Shown: positions 13,189 to 19,319 of the stretch, piece after piece
Position numbering within the stretch: the stretch's first letter is position 1
Layout: the number at the start of each line of letters is the position of its first letter
Assembly (NCBI GenBank): GCA_025928265.1
Contig: JAICJV010000021.1
Span: 1-37,704 of the forward strand
Origin: Thermoleophilaceae bacterium
GTDB taxonomy: Bacteria > Actinomycetota > Thermoleophilia > Solirubrobacterales > Thermoleophilaceae
Direction of reading: 5' to 3'
DNA length: 37,704 bases
Translations under genes and position numbers: made by a program
Notes under the pieces: model-generated
Database searches by the model: none
Seen by the model: only the letters and a program-made list of their open reading frames with translations
Told to the model about the DNA's origin: nothing

Positions 13189-14550
13189 ATGCCGATCTCG
13201 ACCTTCTTCGGCCTCGAGACGACGCTGCGCGGGATCCTCGCGCACCAGCAGGCGATCGACACGACGGGCCACAACATCACGAACGCGAACACCACCGGCT
13301 ACTCGCGTCAGACCGCTGTCCTCGGCGCGAGCAACCCCTTCGTGATGACCGCCGGTGTCGGCAACGGCAACGTGCTGGCGAGCATCGGCACCGGCGTCAA
13401 CGTCACGTCATACCAGCGCGCCCGCAACCAGTTCCTGGACCTCCAGTACCGCACACAGGCGATGCAGGTGGGCTATCAGGAGGCGAACTCCGAGCAGCTC
13501 GACCAGGTCGAGATGGGCCTCTCCGAGCCGGGTGACAACGGCATCTCGGCGCAGCTCCAGAAGTTCTGGAGCGCTTGGGGCGACGTCGCGAACACGCCGA
13601 GCGATCCGGCCGCGCGCCAGGCGCTGATCGACCAGGGGCAGAACCTGGCGGCCGCCTTCCAGCAGGTCGATTCCCAGCTCTCCACCGTCCAGAACCAGGC
13701 CACGGCCCAGTACGCCGCGATCACCGGCCCCGGTGGGGACGTCGAGACGATCGCCACCCAGATCTCGCAGTTGAATGGCTCGATCAAGGCGCTGGTTGCC
13801 GGCGGCGACTCTCCGAACGACCTGCTCGACCGCCGCGACGCGCTGCTCGACCAGCTCTCGAAGCTCGCGCAGGTGTCGGTCACCGACCTCGGCAACGGCT
13901 CGATCGACGTCGCGTTCGGCGGGACCGGCACGCCGGTCGTCGCCGACACCACCGTCAACTGGCCGCAGACGCTCAACTCGACCTCGCCGCCCGCGGGCGG
14001 CCAGCTCGGCGCGCTGCTGAAGCTGACCGATACCTCTCCCCCGGCCGCCACCGCCGGCACGATCCAGGCCTACCGCACGCAGCTGGACGCGGCGGCCAAG
14101 CAGCTCGCCGACGACGTCAACGCACTGCACAACCCAGGCGGGACCGGCACCAACTTCTTCACCTACACGGCGGGCAGCGAAGCCGGGACCCTCGCGGTGA
14201 ACGTTGGCGTCGCGGGTGTTCGCACCTCCACCAGCGGCGCCGCCGGCGACAACGACATCGCCCGCGCGATCGGCAACCTGCGCGGCGGCACCGCCGACAA
14301 GCTCTACACCGCTTTCGTCACCAAGATCGGCGGCGACCTCAAGAACGCGCAGACCGGCGCCAGCAACGCCAACACGCTGCTGAGCTCGATCGACGACCGG
14401 CGCCAGTCGGTGAGCGGCGTCTCGCTCGACGAGGAGATGACGAACCTCGTGCGCTTCCAGCGCGGCTACCAGGCGTCGGCGCGCGCCATGTCGACGATCG
14501 ACCAGATGCTCGACACGCTGATCAACCGGACCGGATCGGTGGGTCTCTGA
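13189..14550 (+). CDS. flgK: Flagellar hook-associated protein FlgK (HAP1)
   Basis: FlgK joins hook to filament. The 453-residue product begins with the FlgK signature (FFGLETTLRGILAHQQAIDT, then GHNITNANTTGYSRQTAVL at about 25-43). The middle contains a coiled region with GDNGISAQLQKFWSAWGDVA, typical of FlgK, and ISQLNGSIKAL with LLDRRDALLDQLSKLAQVSV. The C terminus ends with GVSLDEEMTNLVRFQRGYQA and SARAMSTIDQMLDTLIN, the axial helix of FlgK. It starts three bases after flgN and its stop overlaps flgL (TGATG). Confidence 0.95.
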   Translation: MPISTFFGLETTLRGILAHQQAIDTTGHNITNANTTGYSRQTAVLGASNPFVMTAGVGNGNVLASIGTGVNVTSYQRARNQFLDLQYRTQAMQVGYQEANSEQLDQVEMGLSEPGDNGISAQLQKFWSAWGDVANTPSDPAARQALIDQGQNLAAAFQQVDSQLSTVQNQATAQYAAITGPGGDVETIATQISQLNGSIKALVAGGDSPNDLLDRRDALLDQLSKLAQVSVTDLGNGSIDVAFGGTGTPVVADTTVNWPQTLNSTSPPAGGQLGALLKLTDTSPPAATAGTIQAYRTQLDAAAKQLADDVNALHNPGGTGTNFFTYTAGSEAGTLAVNVGVAGVRTSTSGAAGDNDIARAIGNLRGGTADKLYTAFVTKIGGDLKNAQTGASNANTLLSSIDDRRQSVSGVSLDEEMTNLVRFQRGYQASARAMSTIDQMLDTLINRTGSVGL

Positions 14551-15473
14551 TGAGCGGCCGGATCACCAACATGATGATCTCGCGGTCGGTCCTCTCCGAC
14601 CTGAACGACATCTCCACGAAGCTGTCGAAGACGCAGCAGAAGATGTCGTCGGGCAAGGAGATCACGCGCCCGTCCGACGACCCCTACGGGACGAGCCGCG
14701 CGCTCACTCTCTCGAGCGATCTCTCTGGCGTGCAGCAGTACCAGCGCAACATCGGCGAGGCGACCGCGTGGCAGAACATCACCGACGCCGCGCTGTCGAA
14801 GATCAACGACGCCGTCCAGCGCGCCCGCGAGCTCACGATCCAGGCGTCGACGGACTCCGCCGGCCAGTCCGCTCGTGACGCGGCGGCGCAGGAGATCGAC
14901 CAGCTGATCGACACGATCAAGGGCGAGGCCAACGCCTCGTACGGCGGCGCCTACGTCTTCTCCGGCACGGCCACCAACGCGAAGCCGTACAGCACCGGCA
15001 CGCCCGTGAACGACGCCTACGCCGGCGACGCGGGCACGGTGGCGCGCGAGATCGGCCCGAACGTGTCGGTCACGGTCAACGTGAACATCCAGAACATCCT
15101 CGGCAACGGCTCGGGCCCGCCCGGCGACGGCAAGCTGCTCGACACGCTGCGCACGATCACGACGAACCTGCGCGGCGGCACCGTGGCCGACGGCAACGCG
15201 CTGCGCGGCGCCGACCTCCAGAACCTCGACACCAACCTCGACTCGCTCACGCAGACGCGCGCGACCGTGGGCGCCACGACCAACCGGCTCGAGGCGGCGG
15301 ACAGCCGTCTCCAGCAGGTCGAGGAGTCCACGACGCAGCTGCTCTCGAACGTCCAGGACGCCGACATGGCGAAGACCCTCATCGACTACTCGATGCAGCA
15401 GAACGTGTACCAGGCGTCGTTGCACGCCGGCGCGAACATCATCCAACAGTCGCTCCTGGACTTCCTCAGGTAG
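14550..15473 (+). CDS. flgL: Flagellar hook-associated protein FlgL (HAP3)
   Basis: FlgL is the second junction protein, structurally close to flagellin. From the ATG at 14550 it has 307 residues beginning MSGRITNMMISRSVLSDLND. The N-terminal flagellin-like domain contains KMSSGKEITRPSDDPYGTSR (about 30-49); a middle region reads YGGAYVFSGTATNAKPY, the FlgL signature (F-G--T---P). The C terminus has a helix with QVEESTTQLLSNVQDADMAK and ends QQNVYQASLHAGANIIQQSL. It is translationally coupled to flgK. Confidence 0.95.
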   Translation: MSGRITNMMISRSVLSDLNDISTKLSKTQQKMSSGKEITRPSDDPYGTSRALTLSSDLSGVQQYQRNIGEATAWQNITDAALSKINDAVQRARELTIQASTDSAGQSARDAAAQEIDQLIDTIKGEANASYGGAYVFSGTATNAKPYSTGTPVNDAYAGDAGTVAREIGPNVSVTVNVNIQNILGNGSGPPGDGKLLDTLRTITTNLRGGTVADGNALRGADLQNLDTNLDSLTQTRATVGATTNRLEAADSRLQQVEESTTQLLSNVQDADMAKTLIDYSMQQNVYQASLHAGANIIQQSLLDFLR

Positions 15474-15491
15474 CGAGAGCAGGAGGAGGCA

Positions 15492-15944
15492 ATGCCAACC
15501 ACGATCGAAAGCACTCGATTCGGCTCGCTCGACATTGCGGACGACGCCGTCATCGAGTTCCCAACCGGCCTCATCGGCCTGGGCGGTACGCGCTACGTGC
15601 TGATCGCCCGTGAGGAGTCGGCCCCGTTTCTGTGGCTGCATTCCGTCGACGACCCGTCGCTGGCAGTCCCGGTGACCAACCCGTGGCAGTTCTTCGCCTC
15701 GTTCGAGGTGGAGATCTCCGACGCGGAGGCCCACCGGATCGGCATCAGCGACCCGTCGCAGGCCGAGGTGCTCGTCACCGTCCGCGCGGGCGAGACCATC
15801 GAGGACTTCAGGGCCAACCTCCGCGCGCCGATCCTGATTGCAGGCGGCCGTGGTCACCAGGTCATCAACGAGGCCAAGGACACCTCCGTCCGCGCCCCGC
15901 TGTTCGCCGAGGTCCCCGAGCCCGAGGCCGAGGCCGTCGCCTGA
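15492..15944 (+). CDS. fliW: Flagellar assembly factor FliW
   Basis: FliW is a cytoplasmic protein that binds either flagellin or CsrA. When flagellin is secreted FliW is freed and sequesters CsrA, relieving repression of flagellin translation. The 150-residue product shows family motifs: IEFPTGLIGLGGTRYVLIAR (about 21-40), FLWLHSVDDPSLAVPVTNPW (46-65), and FRANLRAPILIAGGRGHQVI (105-124). It has a strong AGGAGG before the ATG and lies directly between flgL and csrA. The order fliW-csrA-flagellin is the classic arrangement of this switch. Confidence 0.95.
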   Translation: MPTTIESTRFGSLDIADDAVIEFPTGLIGLGGTRYVLIAREESAPFLWLHSVDDPSLAVPVTNPWQFFASFEVEISDAEAHRIGISDPSQAEVLVTVRAGETIEDFRANLRAPILIAGGRGHQVINEAKDTSVRAPLFAEVPEPEAEAVA

Positions 15945-16010
15945 CCCGTCCCCGCCCTGCCCTACGAAGGAATCCCCTCTAAGCCTTCACGTTCCAAGGA
16001 GGAACTGACC

Positions 16011-16232
16011 GTGCTCATCATCACCCGACGCCCGGGCGAGCGGATCATGCTCGGCGACGACACCACGATCCACATCATGGAGATCGTCGGCAACTCCGTC
16101 CGCGTGGGTGTGCAGGCACCGAAGTCGGTCCCGGTCTACCGCGAGGAGATCTGGGCCGCAGTCAAGGAAGAAAACAAGGCTGCCGCGGCGGCCCAAGCGA
16201 CCACCCTGCCGCGACCGGCAGCCCGTGCCTAG
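16011..16232 (+). CDS. csrA: Translational regulator CsrA
   Basis: CsrA is a dimeric RNA-binding protein that represses translation by covering the ribosome site. The 73-residue product starts from GTG with AAGGAGG upstream and reads MLIITRRPGERIMLGDDTTI, then VRVGVQAPKSVPVYREEIW, all standard. The conserved beta-1 residues L-I-T-R and the C-terminal R-E-E-I helix for RNA contact are present. A 20-residue Ala-rich tail follows. Its stop codon TAG is part of the loop of the hairpin that carries the flagellin ribosome site, so the end of csrA translation and the start of flagellin translation occupy the same RNA. Confidence 0.96.
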   Translation: MLIITRRPGERIMLGDDTTIHIMEIVGNSVRVGVQAPKSVPVYREEIWAAVKEENKAAAAAQATTLPRPAARA

Positions 16233-16241
16233 GAGGGGCAC
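16225..16241 (+). promoter_or_regulatory. Hairpin presenting the flagellin Shine-Dalgarno: candidate CsrA site
   Basis: GTGCC (16225-16229) pairs with GGCAC (16237-16241), leaving the seven-base loop TAGGAGG. The loop contains the GGA core that CsrA binds and is also the flagellin ribosome site (AGGAGG, 11 bases before the ATG). This mirrors the hag leader of Bacillus, where CsrA blocks translation. The csrA stop codon (TAG) is in the loop. Confidence 0.7.
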
Positions 16242-16247
16242 CCACCG

Positions 16248-17063
16248 ATGTCACTGCGAATCAACACAAATGTCGAGGCGTTCAACGCGCATCGCCAGCT
16301 TGTCGGGACGTCCGATCAGCTCGCGAAGTCGATGGAACGCCTTTCCTCTGGTTACCGCATCAATCGTGCGGCTGACGACGCGGCCGGACTCGCCATCACG
16401 GAGAAGCTGCGCGGACAGATCACGGGCCTCGACCAGGCCCAGCGGAACGCCCAGGACGCCATCTCGCTCGTGCAGACGGCGGAAGGCTCGCTGACCGAGG
16501 TCCACGCGATGCTCCAGCGTGTCCGTGAGCTCGCCGTTCAGTACAAGAACGGCTCGCTCTCGACCACCGACCGCCTGGCGATCCAGTCCGAGGTGAACAT
16601 GCTCGCCTCGGAGATCGAGCGCATCGGCTCGACTGCGCAGTTCAACGGCATCCAGCTGCTGAACCAGTCGCAGACGATCTCGTTCCAGGTCGGCGCGCAG
16701 GACGGCGAGATCATCACGGTCTCGACGATCTCGCTCGGCAGCAGCGCCGGCGTGGGCACGCTCTACAACGTGCTCAGCTCGGCGGACTCGACCGACATCT
16801 CCGAGATCGACACGGCCATCGACAACGTGTCGGCTGCGCGCGCGCAGTTCGGTGCGGTGCAGAACCGTCTCGAGTACACCCTGCAGAACCTGGCCATCTA
16901 CCAGGAGAACCTGACCTCGTCCGAGAGCCGCATCCGCGACGTGGACATGGCCTCCGAGATGGTCAACTTCACGAAGCTCCAGATCCTCCAGCAGTCCGGC
17001 ACTGCGATGGTCGCCCAGGCGAACCAGCTCCCGCAGTCCGTCCTCCAGCTGCTCCGCGGCTAG
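16248..17063 (+). CDS. hag: Flagellin (filament subunit)
   Basis: The 271-residue product is a short flagellin with essentially only D0 and D1. The N terminus (SLRINTNVEAFNAHRQLVGT, then MERLSSGYRINRAADDAAGL) and C terminus (SESRIRDVDMASEMVNFTK, then MVAQANQLPQSVLQLLRG) are highly conserved. The D1 segment LQRVRELAVQ matches the stretch recognised by TLR5 in other flagellins. The surface-exposed insert (about 140-185) is tiny but Ser/Thr-rich, the kind of site where O-glycans are placed. It follows csrA by 15 bases, is probably controlled by the FliW-CsrA switch, and ends at a strong terminator. Confidence 0.97.
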   Translation: MSLRINTNVEAFNAHRQLVGTSDQLAKSMERLSSGYRINRAADDAAGLAITEKLRGQITGLDQAQRNAQDAISLVQTAEGSLTEVHAMLQRVRELAVQYKNGSLSTTDRLAIQSEVNMLASEIERIGSTAQFNGIQLLNQSQTISFQVGAQDGEIITVSTISLGSSAGVGTLYNVLSSADSTDISEIDTAIDNVSAARAQFGAVQNRLEYTLQNLAIYQENLTSSESRIRDVDMASEMVNFTKLQILQQSGTAMVAQANQLPQSVLQLLRG

Positions 17064-17092
17064 TCCGTCGGCGCAGCATCCATCCCGATAAC

Positions 17093-17123
17093 GGCCCCGT
17101 CGCTTACGCGGCGGGGCCTTTAT
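17093..17123 (+). terminator. Intrinsic terminator after flagellin
   Basis: GGCCCCGTCG (17093-17102) pairs with CGGCGGGGCC (17109-17118) with one G-T pair and a six-base loop, followed by TTTAT. It closes the long flgG-to-flagellin unit. Confidence 0.85.
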
Positions 17124-17124
17124 C

Positions 17125-17280
17125 GTGCCCGGAGTGCGAAAGGCCGTCATCACGCTCGCGGCGTTCGGCGCCGGCGTCGGCATCGCCGAGCTCGCCGGTG
17201 CGGTCAACCTCGGCACCGCGTTCGGCGTCGGTCAGATCGCGTTCGTGCTCGCTCTCCTCGCGGTCATGCTCTGGATCTGA
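17125..17280 (+). CDS. Small membrane protein, unknown function
   Basis: An open frame of 51 codons from GTG at 17125 (or 48 from GTG at 17134) directly after the flagellin terminator. It reads V-P-G-VRKAVITLAAFGAGVGIAE, then a polar middle, then GQIAFVLALLAVMLWI at the end. Two hydrophobic segments (about 8-25 and 36-51) suggest a small integral membrane protein. Codon third positions are strongly G/C, as in real genes here. There is no convincing Shine-Dalgarno. Its last 17 bases overlap the end of the convergent mobA-like gene. I do not recognise the family. Confidence 0.5.
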   Translation: MPGVRKAVITLAAFGAGVGIAELAGAVNLGTAFGVGQIAFVLALLAVMLWI

Positions 17281-17794
17281 GCGCGCGCAGCGCCTCGGGC
17301 GTGTCGATGCTCACGACGACGTCCTCCGGCAGCTCCACGAGCGGCGCTTCGAGTGCCTCGACCGTTCGCGTGAGCGCGGTGTCCGGCGGCGCCGCGCGCA
17401 ACACGTCGAGCCACTCGACGCGGTAGACGCCGAAGAGCGGCTGGAGCCGTCCGCCGGCCGCCGCGATCGCGCGCTTCGCGATCAGCCGCTCGCACGCCGG
17501 CGCCGTGACGCACGGCATGTCCGCGGCGCACACGAGCACGTCGTCTCCCGCGCGCGCGAGTGCATGCACGATGCCCGTCAAAGGATGCCGCGGCTCGTCC
17601 GGCTCGTCCCAGCGCGCCACTCCTTCGAGCACGGGCAACGCGCTGTCGCGCTTGCCCACGATCACGACGCGCTCGCACGTCGCGCGCAACGCAGCGGCGG
17701 GATACGCGGCGAGCGGACGGCCGTTCAAGTCGCGCAGCGGCTTGCGCCCGCCCATCCTCCGGCCGAGCCCTCCGGCAAGGATCACACCGATCAT
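17264..17794 (-). CDS. mobA: MobA-like NTP-transferase (molybdenum cofactor guanylyltransferase family)
   Basis: MobA couples GTP with molybdopterin to form the guanine dinucleotide cofactor. I set the start at the ATG at 17794, giving 176 residues that begin MIGVILAGGLGRRMGGRKPL, the nucleotide-binding signature LAGG-x3-RMG-x2-K. The metal/substrate motif CAADMPCV lies near 90-97, and QPLFGVYRV follows, all typical of the MobA/NTP_transf_3 fold. It is somewhat short. No other molybdenum cofactor gene is near, so another nucleotidyltransferase specificity is possible. The upstream 24 codons of the open frame are not needed. Confidence 0.75.
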   Translation of the reverse strand: MIGVILAGGLGRRMGGRKPLRDLNGRPLAAYPAAALRATCERVVIVGKRDSALPVLEGVARWDEPDEPRHPLTGIVHALARAGDDVLVCAADMPCVTAPACERLIAKRAIAAAGGRLQPLFGVYRVEWLDVLRAAPPDTALTRTVEALEAPLVELPEDVVVSIDTPEALRALRSRA

Positions 17795-17838
17795 TCCGCG
17801 TGATCCTGCCAATGCTGGCCGCGACTGGACGCAGCCAA

Positions 17839-17844
17839 CATAAT
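17839..17844 (+). promoter_or_regulatory. Possible -10 box giving a leaderless transcript
   Basis: CATAAT matches TATAAT at five of six bases and ends six bases before the ATG at 17851, so transcription would begin at or beside the start codon. No Shine-Dalgarno is present. The -35 region is poor (TGGCCG at 17 bases). Confidence 0.35.
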
Positions 17845-17850
17845 TGGACC

Positions 17851-18459
17851 ATGGACGGATCGGCACCGGACTCCGTCGGGACGTCTGCCAGCTGGCTGCG
17901 GTGCTACCGCTGCTGGTCGCAGAACCTCGAAGTCCAGGTCCATTACGAGGGGGTGCTCAAGGTCGACCCGGACACGGGTGAGGCCGTCGAGCCCGTTGAG
18001 GAGATTCAGGAGGCCGTCGTGCAATGCCTCGACTGCCTCCACGACCAGCCGCATCTCAACCTCGCCTTCTACGAGGAGAACGGCCGCCGCATCAGCCGCA
18101 TCGAGGCCGTCGAGGATCGCTGGGAGCGCATGGTCGCTGGCACACCGTGGGTCGCGTCCTGCACCGTCTCGGTCGAGGCCGACCAGGTCGAGACGTGCTC
18201 CGGCCCCGAGGCCGCCGACTCGCTCGCCTTCGGCGCCTTCGGCGACCACGGCACGCGCGAGTTCTTCACCCATGTCCGGTTCCACAAGCATGATGCCGAA
18301 CAGATCGTGATCCACATGCTCGTAGAGCTCTACGCCCGCTCGGCCGAGGAGGCCAGCGAGGTACTCGAGGCGGCCGCGCGCGGGCCGCTCACCATCACCT
18401 CCCTCGCGGAGGAGTCGCGACCGCCGGCTGCGGCGGTCGGCCCCGACGATCCCCACTAG
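17851..18459 (+). CDS. Conserved-looking cytoplasmic protein with two Cys pairs, function unknown
   Basis: The 202-residue acidic protein has CYRCW near residues 18-22 and CLDC near 60-63, two CxxC-type pairs that could bind zinc. The rest is soluble and mixed alpha/beta (HVRFHKHDAEQIVIHMLVEL, then a helix with SAEEASEVLEAAARG). There is no signal peptide or membrane helix. It may be transcribed leaderless from the nearby -10 box. It is followed closely by the sortase gene in the same direction, so the two may share an mRNA. I do not recognise the family and assign no function. Confidence 0.75.
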   Translation: MDGSAPDSVGTSASWLRCYRCWSQNLEVQVHYEGVLKVDPDTGEAVEPVEEIQEAVVQCLDCLHDQPHLNLAFYEENGRRISRIEAVEDRWERMVAGTPWVASCTVSVEADQVETCSGPEAADSLAFGAFGDHGTREFFTHVRFHKHDAEQIVIHMLVELYARSAEEASEVLEAAARGPLTITSLAEESRPPAAAVGPDDPH

Positions 18460-18571
18460 TCCCACGGCCGTAGTCGAGGAACGCCCGAGCGGTGACCCGC
18501 CGAAGCAGCGGCGACGGACTCCGCTGCACGCGGTCCTGCACTTCATCGCCTCGGTTCTGATCTGCAGCGGC

Positions 18572-19189
18572 GTGCTGCTGCTGATCGACGCCGGCCTCAC
18601 GGTCCTGTGGCAGGAGCCGGTCTCCGCCTACCTCGCGCAGCAGCAGCAGGACAAGCTCTCCAACGAGCTCGACAGGGCGACGAAGGACTTCAACTCGCGC
18701 GAGCTCGTGCCGCTGCGCGGCCTCGGCAAAGGCCACGTGAACCTCGCGCCCGCCGCGCGCAGGTGGAAGGCGGAGGTACGCGATGGGCAGGCGTTCGGGC
18801 GGATCAGCATCCCGAAGCTCCACCGCAGCTACGTCGTGGTTCAGGGCACCGGCGAGGCCGACCTGCGCAAGGGGCCGGGGCACTACCCGAAGACTTCCTT
18901 CCCGGGGATGGGCGGCACGGTCGCCATCGCGGGCCACCGCACGACATATCTCGCGCCGTTCCGGACGATCAACAAGCTCAAGGCGGGCGACCAGATCGTG
19001 CTCGACATGCCGTACGGCAAGCTCACCTACAGCGTCGAGAAGACGCAGATCGTCCCGCCCACGGCGCTGTGGATCACGCACCGCGTGCCGGGCGCGGAGC
19101 GGCTCGTGCTGAGCGCCTGCCATCCGCTCTACAGCGCGTCGAAGCGGATCGTCGTGTTCGCGCGGCTGACGTCTACCAGCGCAAGCTGA
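18572..19189 (+). CDS. Sortase (LPXTG transpeptidase, class D/E-like)
   Basis: The enzyme cleaves sorting signals and anchors proteins to the cell wall. From GTG 18572 it is 205 residues with catalytic His in AGHRTTYLAPF (H122), Cys in VLSACHPLYSASKRI (C183) and Arg R192. The 'ACHP' active site resembles class D/E enzymes of Gram-positives. The true start is probably upstream: in frame, RRRTPLHAVLHFIASVLICS would complete the N-terminal membrane anchor, but no ATG, GTG or TTG lies there, only CTG (for example 18524). Either a rare CTG start or a shortened anchor is used. Likely partner: the LPFTG protein at 21515. Its end overlaps a convergent small gene by 17 bases. Confidence 0.88.
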   Translation: MLLLIDAGLTVLWQEPVSAYLAQQQQDKLSNELDRATKDFNSRELVPLRGLGKGHVNLAPAARRWKAEVRDGQAFGRISIPKLHRSYVVVQGTGEADLRKGPGHYPKTSFPGMGGTVAIAGHRTTYLAPFRTINKLKAGDQIVLDMPYGKLTYSVEKTQIVPPTALWITHRVPGAERLVLSACHPLYSASKRIVVFARLTSTSAS

Positions 19190-19319
19190 GCACGACGCCG
19201 CCGACGGACGAGCTGTCGCGCGACTCGAGCAGCATGATCAGCCCCACGAGGATCGCGAACGACACGATCAGGACCGCTACCCAGTAGAGGACGCGGAACA
19301 GGATGGTCCTGCCCCTCAC
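19173..19319 (-). CDS. 48-residue single-pass membrane peptide coupled to polymerase gene
   Basis: GTG at 19319 overlaps the stop of the upstream O-antigen-ligase-type gene (GTGA), so it is translated by coupling. The product reads MRGRTILFRVLYWVAVLIVS, continuing with a hydrophobic run (about 8-32), then an acidic/Ser patch and a short tail ending SLRW. It is a single membrane helix with a basic cytoplasmic start. I do not know the family; context suggests an accessory to the large membrane protein. Its 3' end overlaps the convergent sortase gene. Confidence 0.6.
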   Translation of the reverse strand: MRGRTILFRVLYWVAVLIVSFAILVGLIMLLESRDSSSVGGVVLSLRW

